A stretch of DNA of 64,000 bases from NCBI GenBank assembly GCA_938041505.1, contig CALITC010000004.1:47228-111227 (forward strand), written 5' to 3'. The notes beneath the pieces are model-generated. The model did no database searches. It was not told the DNA's origin and saw only the letters and a list, made by a program, of their open reading frames with translations. The DNA comes from an uncultured Patescibacteria group bacterium (GTDB lineage: Bacteria > Patescibacteriota > JACMRA01). Numbering within the stretch: the first letter of the stretch is position 1; every line of letters begins with the position of its first letter. The translations under genes were made by a program, and so were the position numbers. Shown in pieces: positions 24,863 through 33,080 of this stretch.

Positions 24863-25312
24863 TCACTCTAAAATATTATTTTTTTCTACATAATTATTCA
24901 AGACCTGGGATCTAACTCTATTAAAAGCTAGTTTTTTCTTGTGGCAAAAAACTTCGGTTACAGAAACACAACCCAACCATATCAAGCTTGATGAAAATAT
25001 TCCCAGTGAGGGGCTATCTTTAGATCCACCAATTCCGATATAACCAATTGAGATGGCTATCAAGGCACCCAAAAAATAATTTGAGAATCGATGATTATTA
25101 ACTTGAGAACGAATATTCTCTTTTGTTATATCATCAACATTAATGTTATTCTGGCGACAATATTCTCGATAGGCGGAATAATCAATCTCTTTTAACTGAT
25201 CTAAATCTAAACCCAAAGCGATTTCAAAATGCTTTTCAACAAAAGAAACTATTTCATTGTAAACTAACTTTTTTTCTTCTAGATTAACACTTCTATGCAA
25301 TTCTAAACTCAT
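24863..25312 (-). CDS. Small membrane protein, unknown
   Basis: 149 residues from the ATG at 25312, where GGAG lies 9 bases upstream; the track start is a few codons earlier at 25327. An N-terminal helical soluble part (about 1-80) is followed by two membrane segments (YFLGALIAISIGYIGI and LGIFSSSLIWLGCVSVTEVF) and a basic tail. Family not recognised. It is transcribed from a consensus promoter that overlaps the end of parB. Confidence 0.55.
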   Translation of the reverse strand: MSLELHRSVNLEEKKLVYNEIVSFVEKHFEIALGLDLDQLKEIDYSAYREYCRQNNINVDDITKENIRSQVNNHRFSNYFLGALIAISIGYIGIGGSKDSPSLGIFSSSLIWLGCVSVTEVFCHKKKLAFNRVRSQVLNNYVEKNNILE

Positions 25313-25339
25313 TTTACTGTACTCCAATATAGTAGCAGT

Positions 25340-25368
25340 ATTATACCATATATGTAGTATAATGTCAA
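25340..25368 (-). promoter_or_regulatory. Consensus sigma-70 promoter for the 149-aa membrane protein
   Basis: Minus-strand TTGACA, exactly 17 bases, TATAAT: a perfect match to the housekeeping consensus, directly after the parB stop. The leader holds TTGGAG before the ATG. Confidence 0.75.
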
Positions 25369-25369
25369 G

Positions 25370-26290
25370 TTACTTACCCCAACTAATTACAATCTTACCA
25401 TTAGTATCGTCACCAGAACACTTTAATTTGGAGTTTGGGAAATAAGAGGCCAACTTTTCTGCGCGTTTGTAGTAATCGTTCGAGATATTATGCACCTGCT
25501 TCAAGAAACGATTCTCCTCCTTGAGCGGGTTTTGCATTTTTTGAATTAGATCTTGAACCTCTCGTACTGTGAGTTGCTTCTGCACAATAATATCAAGTAG
25601 TTGTAGCTGAATGTGATCTTCAAGACCTACAAGATGACGCGCCTGACCTTCTCCCATAAGTCCGTTCTCAAGAGCACGCTGTACGGGTTCGGTTAGTGTA
25701 AGCAATCGCAAATAATTTTTAACATACTGCGCGGAGTGCTCCAACATTTCAGCAATACCGTCTTCTGTGAGATTCTGAGTCTCCATCAACATTTCAAAAG
25801 TATGCGCCAGCTCAATAGGATTAAGGTCTTCCCGCTGCAAGTTCTCCATCGCCGTCAACAAGGCGTGCTGATTAGAAGTAAGTTCTTTCTCAAGCTTAAC
25901 CACGGTCATTATGGATTTGTGCCCTAGATCACCACAGGCACGAAGACGCCGTTCACCCGCGATCAGTAGGTATGGTTTTTGCCCATCTTCTTGAGACTCT
26001 CGTTCTAGAGCAATAACTGGGTGAATCAAACCAGATTCTTTGATAGACTGCGATAGTGACCGAAGCTTCTCTACATTGAATTGCTTACGAGTTTGATATG
26101 GACTCAGCTCGATATCAGCGATGGCAATATCTCGAACAACTGTTTTGGTATCCACAGGGGCTGTCGAAGAATTTGGGGTAGCAGCTTTTTTCTTTTTAGC
26201 TGCGGCGGTGGCCTTGGTTTCGCTTAATTCAACCACCTCCTCTCCAAAGTAATCGCCCAAAATATTGTCTAAAGATTTACCTAACGCCAT
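25370..26290 (-). CDS. parB: Chromosome partitioning protein ParB
   Basis: 306 residues. The ParB/Spo0J N-terminal CTPase domain has LSPYQTRKQF (about 60-70), SIKESGLIHPVIA and LIAGERRLRAC; the central helix-turn-helix region follows (ENLQREDLNPIELA, LTEDGIAEMLEHSAQYVKNYLRLL); then the dimerisation tail. An Ala/Lys-rich linker is at 25-40. It binds parS sites and loads SMC. No parA is next to it. I saw no convincing parS-like palindrome nearby, but I did not scan the window exhaustively. Confidence 0.93.
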   Translation of the reverse strand: MALGKSLDNILGDYFGEEVVELSETKATAAAKKKKAATPNSSTAPVDTKTVVRDIAIADIELSPYQTRKQFNVEKLRSLSQSIKESGLIHPVIALERESQEDGQKPYLLIAGERRLRACGDLGHKSIMTVVKLEKELTSNQHALLTAMENLQREDLNPIELAHTFEMLMETQNLTEDGIAEMLEHSAQYVKNYLRLLTLTEPVQRALENGLMGEGQARHLVGLEDHIQLQLLDIIVQKQLTVREVQDLIQKMQNPLKEENRFLKQVHNISNDYYKRAEKLASYFPNSKLKCSGDDTNGKIVISWGK

Positions 26291-26403
26291 ATGATTCTGT
26301 TATTACCTACAAGCATAAAGAGCAAGAATCTTTTTGTCAAAATAAACCTAAGCATAATTGAATTACTTGCAGAATAAGTAAGAATAGCGTAAGAGTTGAG
26401 GAT

Positions 26404-28248
26404 ATGAATCAGCAGCAAACCCTCCAGCAATACTTTGGTTTCAACGAATTACGCCCCAGCCAAAAACCAGTTGTAGCTTCGATACTAGCCGGACAAGACA
26501 CCTTAGGAATCATGCCTACAGGAGGAGGTAAATCACTCTGTTATCAGCTACCAGCATTATTATCTAATAAGCTCGCAGTAGTTGTCTCGCCGCTGATTGC
26601 GCTAATGCACGATCAAGTCTCAGGCCTCAAGAAAAACGGTATTGCAGCCGCCTACCTCAACAGTTCTCTCGAATCTCACGAACAGGATCAAGTAATTCAG
26701 CAATTACAAAGCGGTACCTTAAAAATTCTATACACTTCGCCCGAGAGACTCTTGAGCAACAACCATGAATTATTATCCCTACTCCAGAATATAAATATAC
26801 AATTATTTGCAGTTGACGAAGCACATTGTGTATCTCAGTGGGGTCATGACTTTCGACCCGAATATGCTCAGCTTGGTATTATCAAAAATCTATTTCCATC
26901 TGTCCCAATCATTGCCCTCACAGCAACAGCTGACAAACTCACCCAAGAGGATATACTTATTAAGCTCAAGCTTGAGAACCCGCACACATTTATATCTTCT
27001 TTTGACCGCCCTAACATAACATATACCGTAGAGCCCAAAAATAACGGCATGGGGCAACTCCTCGACTTCATAAAAACATGGGAGAATGAGTCCGGTATAA
27101 TCTACTGCCTATCACGCAAGAGTACGCAAGAGGTCGCCAAAAAACTCCAAGCCAATGGAATTCGCGCCGAAGCATTTCATGCAGGTATGACCACCGAAGA
27201 CAAACACCAAATCTACAGCGATTTTATGCAAGACAATATCCAAATTGTTGTGGCCACCATTGCCTTTGGTATGGGTATTGATAAATCCGACGTGCGTTTT
27301 GTAGTGCACTGGAACCTACCTAAAAACATCGAAGGCTATTACCAAGAAACAGGTAGAGCTGGGCGAGACGGACTACCCAGCGAAGCACTCTTGCTCTATA
27401 ATATTGGTGATGCAGTAACCTTAAGATCCTTTATCAACAAAACAGCCAAACCCAAAGATACGTTGGAGAAGGTAGATCAAGAAACCTTTCAAAAACTCCA
27501 ACACGACAAACTCGACAGACTTATTGATTTTTGTCAGACAGGTCATTGCCGGCGCAAAATCCTCCTTCAATATTTTGCAGAATATCTAGAACACAATTGT
27601 AACAACTGCGACAGCTGCCTCCACCCAAAAACAAAGATAGATGGGTTAATTCTAAGTCAAAAAATCCTCTCAGCAATTGGCCGAACTGGCGAACGTTTTG
27701 GAGTCGGTTATGTGATTGATGTCTTAAGAGGAGCTTCCAATGAGCGCATGAAAAAATACGAACATGACAAGCTGCCCACTTTTGGAATTGGAGAGGATAT
27801 AAGTAAACCTGAGTGGATGCATTACGCTAATCAACTAATTGGACTAGGACTAATAGAAGTGCAATACGATGGTTTTATCAAAACCTTAGCTCTCAACCAA
27901 AGATCCTGGCAAATCCTAAAAGGAGAAGCTCCGGTAGAGCTAACAGCCTACGAACCCCCAGTCACTAAGCACATAGCCAAGAAATCTAAGCCAAATAAAA
28001 AAATCATAGAAGACTTCAGTGTCGAGGATCAAGAACTATTCGAATCTCTTCGCTCACTACGCAAAGACATAGCCCAAGAAGAAGAAGTTCCTGCCTTCGT
28101 AATCTTCGGCGACGTCTCCCTAGTAGATATGGTCAAACAAAGACCAAAGAGCAAAGAAGAGTTCGGCCAAATCCACGGAGTAGGCACCACCAAACAAGAA
28201 AAATACTGGCAACAATTCACCAATATTATTTCAATTGATTCCCCATGA
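26404..28248 (+). CDS. recQ: ATP-dependent DNA helicase RecQ
   Basis: 614 residues. Helicase domain: MPTGGGKS (Walker A, about 39-46), AVDEAHCVSQWGHDFRP (motif II and the aromatic-rich loop, about 137), LTATAD (motif III), QETGRAGRDG (motif VI). The RQC zinc site has C..C in HCRRKILLQYF...NCNNCDSC, and an HRDC domain closes the protein (about 540-610). A 3'-5' helicase in recombination and fork repair. The stop codon is TGA. Confidence 0.95.
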   Translation: MNQQQTLQQYFGFNELRPSQKPVVASILAGQDTLGIMPTGGGKSLCYQLPALLSNKLAVVVSPLIALMHDQVSGLKKNGIAAAYLNSSLESHEQDQVIQQLQSGTLKILYTSPERLLSNNHELLSLLQNINIQLFAVDEAHCVSQWGHDFRPEYAQLGIIKNLFPSVPIIALTATADKLTQEDILIKLKLENPHTFISSFDRPNITYTVEPKNNGMGQLLDFIKTWENESGIIYCLSRKSTQEVAKKLQANGIRAEAFHAGMTTEDKHQIYSDFMQDNIQIVVATIAFGMGIDKSDVRFVVHWNLPKNIEGYYQETGRAGRDGLPSEALLLYNIGDAVTLRSFINKTAKPKDTLEKVDQETFQKLQHDKLDRLIDFCQTGHCRRKILLQYFAEYLEHNCNNCDSCLHPKTKIDGLILSQKILSAIGRTGERFGVGYVIDVLRGASNERMKKYEHDKLPTFGIGEDISKPEWMHYANQLIGLGLIEVQYDGFIKTLALNQRSWQILKGEAPVELTAYEPPVTKHIAKKSKPNKKIIEDFSVEDQELFESLRSLRKDIAQEEEVPAFVIFGDVSLVDMVKQRPKSKEEFGQIHGVGTTKQEKYWQQFTNIISIDSP

Positions 28249-28277
28249 GAGTGCAAGAAGTGTTAAAGAAAAATTAC

Positions 28278-28306
28278 TTGACAAATACTAAATATAATGT
28301 TATTTT
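28278..28306 (+). promoter_or_regulatory. Promoter of the 127-aa membrane protein gene
   Basis: TTGACA, 17-base spacer, TATTTT, downstream of the recQ stop. It shows that the ORF-track start at 28245 is too early. Confidence 0.6.
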
Positions 28307-28340
28307 ACATATTGTAAATTATTTTATCGGAATATATTTA

Positions 28341-28724
28341 ATGAGTAACAATAATCTAAAAGTTAATTTGCAATTAGCTAGCAGAATATCATTAGGTTTC
28401 TTATCAGTAACTGTTATTGGCTATTTAACATTTTTCGGAATCGTAATTGTAGACTCTATCAAAATCAATAAAGCTGCAGATAGGGTTTTCAGAGAAAACC
28501 TCACAACCAGTAAAGAATTACGCCAAATAGAATACGAACGGAATCAAGCAGCATACAAGATAGAGCTAGCAAAAATCCAAAATCGTGAATTTGATTGGCA
28601 AAAACAACAAAAGAATGAGGAATGGAAAGGTGTAGTATATGATACCTGTCTTCAATATCCTCAACCGTCTGGACAAATGTCATGCTTCCGTGATGCTGGA
28701 TTTACACACCCTTACTATAAATAA
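28341..28724 (+). CDS. Membrane-anchored small protein, unknown
   Basis: 127 residues from the ATG at 28341, downstream of the promoter at 28278-28306. One membrane helix (about 17-40, ISLGFLSVTVIGYLTFFGIVIV), then a helical, charged, coiled-coil-like stretch (about 50-100) and a short Cys-containing tail (DTCLQYPQPSGQMSCF). Family not recognised. Confidence 0.55.
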   Translation: MSNNNLKVNLQLASRISLGFLSVTVIGYLTFFGIVIVDSIKINKAADRVFRENLTTSKELRQIEYERNQAAYKIELAKIQNREFDWQKQQKNEEWKGVVYDTCLQYPQPSGQMSCFRDAGFTHPYYK

Positions 28725-28812
28725 AATAATATATTACATAATGAAATTCAACTTACAGAGTTTCATTTTTTTATACTTCAAAAAGAAGAGGCAAGTATTA
28801 AATTACCCCTCC

Positions 28813-28841
28813 TTGACCTATACAAGATTATTTCGTAGTCT
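28813..28841 (+). promoter_or_regulatory. Promoter of the M14 carboxypeptidase gene (leaderless)
   Basis: TTGACC, 17-base spacer, TAGTCT; the -10 ends 9 bases before the ATG at 28851. Confidence 0.55.
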
Positions 28842-28850
28842 AAGGGCAGA

Positions 28851-30380
28851 ATGTTTGGTACAAGTTTTCACCTAATTGGTAAGTTCGGTATAGCTATGAG
28901 TATGCTAGTGGCGCTCATAAGCGGTTTTAGCACTTGGGACAATGCTAATTCTGGCATGGATGCTATTAATAATGATCAAGAATATATTGTCTCAGCAAAC
29001 GCACCGTTATTACCTGATGATTCTAATACAAAAATACTGGCAGATAGCGGCCAGCAAACCTCTGATGTCGATACCGAAATCCCAACACCCAACGAAGCAG
29101 CAACGCCAAAATTACCACCCACAATCGCTAAGACTGTAGAAAAACCAACAAGTGAAACGCCTGATTCCAATAAAAATACACAAAATAACCTTGAAAATAC
29201 CGATGTCGCCCAAGAAGAAATATCAGTAGAACCTACAAAAGAAGCGGATATCTCTGCAGAAGAAGATGCCAAAGACGATCACGATCACAAAGACAAAGAA
29301 GAACACGACCACGACGAGGTTATAATTGCCTACACACCTACAACTATCACTCCTGTAGCAGAATCTAGCGCACCATTAAACACACTCGAGCTCAACGAAA
29401 ACCAAGTGCAACCTTTTGGTTTTAGTGAATCCAATATTGTGAATGGGCAAACAATCAATCTCAATCAAGTCGTAAATGTCACCATCCCTCCCAAAGCTAA
29501 CACAGCTGTCTTAGATCATATTGTTATTGAGCCAGCTACGCCCATCAACGTCTCAACTAACAGACGTAATGCATCCGTATCTCTTCAGAATCCTCAGCGA
29601 GATCAAAACTACACTATAGGCATAAAAGCCCAGTCTGTATGCGTACCAGATATGGAAAGTGAATGCAATGCAAAAGAAACCTGGGCATACAAATTAGATT
29701 TCAAAACCACTGTTTTAGAAGAGTTTTTGCTTGGCAAGTCAGTTGAAAATAGAGATATTTGGGGTTACAAATTAGGACGATGCAGAACCAGTAATTGCAC
29801 AAAAATTATGATGACCGGTGCAATTCATGGTAGCGAATACCGTAGCGGCGACTTGCCACAATTGATTAGTTATATTAACAATAATCAGCACGAAATATCT
29901 GGACAAGATAAGGAGTTTTACATCATCCCTGTAACCAACCCTGACGGCAAAGAGCGAAATATTCGCTATAACGCACGTGGTGTCAACCTCAATAGAAACT
30001 TCTCCTCACTTTGGGAGCCATGTGCACAGTGTGGCAGTGCTGCTTATAGCGAACCAGAATCTTTAATCGTTAAGAATGAAACTTATAGTTTTATGCCAAA
30101 GTACCTTTTAAGCTATCACGCGCAGTGGCCGCCAAATGGAATAATCTTCAGAGGTAATGACAACAACCAACGGACAATTGACTTTGCAAATTATGTTGCC
30201 GATCGAACTGGCTATCCAGTTGGGTATTTCCCAGATTTTGATAATGTTCCAGGCGATCAAACCGTCTGGGCAGAGACCTATGGAATCAGTAGCCTTATCA
30301 TTGAAGCTACTAGAGTAGAAAACACTGATTGGGATAAAAACTTCAATCTCTATCTTAGCTTACTTCGTGAAAATATCTAA
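28851..30380 (+). CDS. Exported M14-family zinc carboxypeptidase with an acidic/His-rich linker
   Basis: 509 residues. N-terminal signal or anchor helix (about 8-27), then a long Thr/Pro/Glu-rich linker holding a DDHDHKDKEEHDHDE patch (about 143-157) that could bind metal; a beta-sandwich-like region (180-285); then the peptidase domain (about 295-505). Zinc ligands are seen as HGSE and, later, the His of SYHAQ; the catalytic Glu is in LIIEATR; the substrate Arg/Asn region is GVNLNRNF. Bacterial members cut murein tripeptides or peptides. The extracellular site and linker suggest work on wall or host peptides; this is inferred. Confidence 0.87.
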   Translation: MFGTSFHLIGKFGIAMSMLVALISGFSTWDNANSGMDAINNDQEYIVSANAPLLPDDSNTKILADSGQQTSDVDTEIPTPNEAATPKLPPTIAKTVEKPTSETPDSNKNTQNNLENTDVAQEEISVEPTKEADISAEEDAKDDHDHKDKEEHDHDEVIIAYTPTTITPVAESSAPLNTLELNENQVQPFGFSESNIVNGQTINLNQVVNVTIPPKANTAVLDHIVIEPATPINVSTNRRNASVSLQNPQRDQNYTIGIKAQSVCVPDMESECNAKETWAYKLDFKTTVLEEFLLGKSVENRDIWGYKLGRCRTSNCTKIMMTGAIHGSEYRSGDLPQLISYINNNQHEISGQDKEFYIIPVTNPDGKERNIRYNARGVNLNRNFSSLWEPCAQCGSAAYSEPESLIVKNETYSFMPKYLLSYHAQWPPNGIIFRGNDNNQRTIDFANYVADRTGYPVGYFPDFDNVPGDQTVWAETYGISSLIIEATRVENTDWDKNFNLYLSLLRENI

Positions 30381-30390
30381 ACATCGAAAT

Positions 30391-30414
30391 TAAAACACCC
30401 CTCATTCGAGGGTG
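30391..30414 (-). terminator. Terminator of the sortase-like gene
   Basis: Minus-strand hairpin CACCCTC/GAGGGGTG with a 4-base loop followed by TTTT, directly after the stop at 30418; it may also slow the convergent M14 transcript. Confidence 0.65.
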
Positions 30415-30417
30415 ATC

Positions 30418-31395
30418 TTACTGAACCGGCTCTTCAACTGGTAGCTCAGGTAATAAATCATTTACTCCACTTTCAATATCAGCCATAAGCTCTCCAGTTA
30501 CTAAGTATCGTTTGGTTGGTAACCAGCCATCAGCTGTTTGCTCTAAAATACTTCCTTGCAAGGTAACGGTTCGTTTGTCATCAAACTTCTTATACGCTTC
30601 CTGAACATCTTCTTGTCGCACTGACTTAGCCTCAATCACTTCAAAATCAAGTTTACGACCCAGGTTGTCATACACCGAAAACTGCTCACCTTCACTAACT
30701 TTTTCTATGATTGGTTCAAAGATAAAATTATAGTCACTCTCAACACTGCTATAGTTAGAGCTATGTCCGATTATGTAAGAATTTCCAACTTCTCCTGGAG
30801 AAGGTGTGAATGGTAGATGCACAATTCCATCTCTTAATTTTTGTTGCACTGGAGAATCAATTGGATCGTTATTCACATACTGATCAAATGCAAAAGACTG
30901 ATCGTCATTTTGCTGGAAGATATCTTCGAAAGGGGCATATATAATCGGTGCTTCAATCTCATATTGCTCCCATACAAACTTATTACGAAACTGAGGATTC
31001 TCAGGCGCAGGAATTATCTCTTCAAGCGGGGTAGGAATATCATATTTAGCGTATTCAGACTCATCTTCAATCTCAGCAAACTGTTCTTCAACCTCAATTG
31101 GCAAACCAAATCCTAAATCAGAGATAAAACTACTACTCAAAAAACCCATATTAAAACCAAATCGCTTCATTGTCCTCGTCAATTCTACTCCAGCAAGATC
31201 AACTTGCAAAGCTCGCTCTTTGACCTCTTCTACTTTAGGTGGTTCTGGTATTGCTTCTACAGCAGATACCTGGGCTTCTGGTTCTCGTGACAATACGAAT
31301 CTATCAACCAATACATATCCTCCTGTGGCTATTAATAAAATCGAGAGGATGTTAACGATAATTTTAACGCTCTTATTTTGCTTCTGTGCTTCCAT
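30418..31395 (-). CDS. Sortase-fold membrane protein lacking the catalytic Cys
   Basis: 325 residues: an N-terminal membrane helix (about 11-31), a long acidic extracytoplasmic spacer (40-180) and a sortase domain (about 185-310). The catalytic His is present (NSYIIGHSS, His211) and the Arg also (TKRYLVTG, Arg296). The Cys of the TLxTC motif is missing: the strand reads RTVTLQGSILE, with Ser282 (codon AGT, 30550-30552) at that place. The protein is therefore probably unable to do normal transpeptidation. A candidate substrate with a C-terminal anchor lies at 51094. Alternatives are a Ser-based variant, a binding protein, or a pseudo-sortase. Confidence 0.8.
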   Translation of the reverse strand: MEAQKQNKSVKIIVNILSILLIATGGYVLVDRFVLSREPEAQVSAVEAIPEPPKVEEVKERALQVDLAGVELTRTMKRFGFNMGFLSSSFISDLGFGLPIEVEEQFAEIEDESEYAKYDIPTPLEEIIPAPENPQFRNKFVWEQYEIEAPIIYAPFEDIFQQNDDQSFAFDQYVNNDPIDSPVQQKLRDGIVHLPFTPSPGEVGNSYIIGHSSNYSSVESDYNFIFEPIIEKVSEGEQFSVYDNLGRKLDFEVIEAKSVRQEDVQEAYKKFDDKRTVTLQGSILEQTADGWLPTKRYLVTGELMADIESGVNDLLPELPVEEPVQ

Positions 31396-31419
31396 AATAA
31401 TGTTAGTTTAGTTAAGAGA

Positions 31420-31448
31420 ACTCTACTACAGTCATTTTGACTTGTCAA
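31420..31448 (-). promoter_or_regulatory. Back-to-back promoters for the sortase-like gene and dus
   Basis: Minus strand: TTGACA, 17 bases, TAGAGT. Directly abutting it on the plus strand is TTGACT (31437-31442) for dus. The two -35 boxes touch, so both RNA polymerases cannot bind at once. Confidence 0.6.
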
Positions 31449-31504
31449 CGAATATCATCACAAATAACTTTGACCAAAAAAGATTTTTATGTGAAATTCA
31501 TGGT

Positions 31505-32503
31505 ATGAATCCTTGGCAAAAAAATCAGAATCCTTTGTGGATATTAGCCCCAATGGAAGACGTAACCGATACTGTTTTTCGGCAACTTATTAGTGAGTGT
31601 GGGAGACCAGATATCTTATACACCGAATTCACATCCACCGATGGATTGTCTCACGATAAGGGCAGGTCAAAAGTAATACACAGGCTAGAGTTTAGCGAAA
31701 CAGAAAGGCCAATCATTGCCCAAATATGGGGTAAAGATCCAGAGCATTATTACAAAGTCGCCCAAGATATTGCGGCAAGAGGTTTTGACGGTGTAGATAT
31801 CAATATGGGCTGCCCGGTCAAGAAAATAATCAAGCAAGGGTGTTGTTCGGCATTAATCAAAAACCCAAGCCTAGCCTCAGAAATAATCATTGCTGTTCAA
31901 GAAGGTGTTAAACATGCTGTACCTGTCAGTGTAAAGACTCGTATAGGATTCGACAGCATTGTCACAGAAGAATGGTCAAAACACCTCCTAAAGCATAACC
32001 TAGCTGCGCTAATTATTCATGGCCGCACCACTAGAGAGCTATCCAAAGTACCTTGTCACTGGGAAGAGATAGCCAAAGTTCCAAAACTTCGAGATAGAAT
32101 ATCGCCCAAAACACTAATTATTGGTAACGGTGACATATTTAGCCGTCAACAGGGTCTAGACGCAATATCCAAATACGGAGTTGATGGGATTATGGTCGGT
32201 AGAGGAATATTCAAGAATCCATGGTTCTTCAACCCACAATACAGCAATGATAATCTAGGAAATATTTTCCAAGGGCAAACACCAATCACTAAAGAAGAGC
32301 GTATCAAGCTATGCATCAAACACATTCGTCTCTGGGACAAAACCTGGCAAGAATCAAGAGGCTACAATATACTCAAAAAATATTTTAAAATTTATATCCA
32401 AGGCTTCAACGGCGCTTCTGCTATGCGATCCAAGTTAATGGAAACCAAATCTGCATCTGAAGCGGTTACAATTCTTAAAACTACCATCAAAGATAATAAC
32501 TAA
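31505..32503 (+). CDS. dus: tRNA-dihydrouridine synthase
   Basis: 332 residues from the ATG at 31505 (MNPWQKNQNPLWILAPMEDV); the track's TTG at 31442 overlaps the promoter. An FMN TIM barrel: APMEDVTD start, the catalytic Cys in NMGCPVKKI, the FMN-phosphate region (IIGNGDI and IMVGRGIFKNPWFF), and a C-terminal helical RNA-binding domain with GYNILKKYFKIYI. Reduces uridines in the tRNA D-loop. The 3' end overlaps the convergent membrane-protein gene by 17 bases. Confidence 0.93.
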   Translation: MNPWQKNQNPLWILAPMEDVTDTVFRQLISECGRPDILYTEFTSTDGLSHDKGRSKVIHRLEFSETERPIIAQIWGKDPEHYYKVAQDIAARGFDGVDINMGCPVKKIIKQGCCSALIKNPSLASEIIIAVQEGVKHAVPVSVKTRIGFDSIVTEEWSKHLLKHNLAALIIHGRTTRELSKVPCHWEEIAKVPKLRDRISPKTLIIGNGDIFSRQQGLDAISKYGVDGIMVGRGIFKNPWFFNPQYSNDNLGNIFQGQTPITKEERIKLCIKHIRLWDKTWQESRGYNILKKYFKIYIQGFNGASAMRSKLMETKSASEAVTILKTTIKDNN

Positions 32504-33020
32504 TCGCAATTAGAATCGCACTTAAGCCAACAATATGCACAACCCGTTCCCAAACTGGAATTTGCTTAAGAAAATATTTCTCCCAGTCAAATAAAAAGGC
32601 AACACCATATACCCCAAGCACAGTACAAGCTGTAGTCCACGGTAAGAAAATAATCAAAGGCACAGCATACAAATACGCTAGATTTGCCATATATCCAGTA
32701 TCTTTGTTATTCTCGTAAACCCTCGCAACAACACCTCGCACGACTTTGAGGATCACTGGAATATAAAAAAGGCTAATTACCACCCTCTGTGTGTTTATCT
32801 GCGCAATGCTTACAAGAAAAACCAGGGGATAAATACCATAAACCAGAATATGCAATACAGAATACAAAGCTGGTTCAGTTCTTTGATCTCCTCGTGAAGT
32901 AAAATACACCCCAGCCAAAAATACAAGAATAGAGACAATCTTAACGTACCAAACGAACCCAAACACCGCCGCAAACATCAAAGCAACCAAACAGGGTAAT
33001 AAAATCTTTTTAAGATTCAT
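32487..33020 (-). CDS. Polytopic membrane protein, unknown
   Basis: 177 residues, about five to six hydrophobic segments (from LLPCLVALMFAAVFGFVWYV to the C-terminal HIVGLSAILIAISYYL). Short loops, no motif. Family not recognised. It overlaps the end of dus and is followed by the FAS1 gene on its 5' side. Confidence 0.6.
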   Translation of the reverse strand: MNLKKILLPCLVALMFAAVFGFVWYVKIVSILVFLAGVYFTSRGDQRTEPALYSVLHILVYGIYPLVFLVSIAQINTQRVVISLFYIPVILKVVRGVVARVYENNKDTGYMANLAYLYAVPLIIFLPWTTACTVLGVYGVAFLFDWEKYFLKQIPVWERVVHIVGLSAILIAISYYL

Positions 33021-33080
33021 ATAACCTGAATAGTTGCAATTAAATAATTTCTTGTAAACTCAACGCTCAAATACAAAAAC

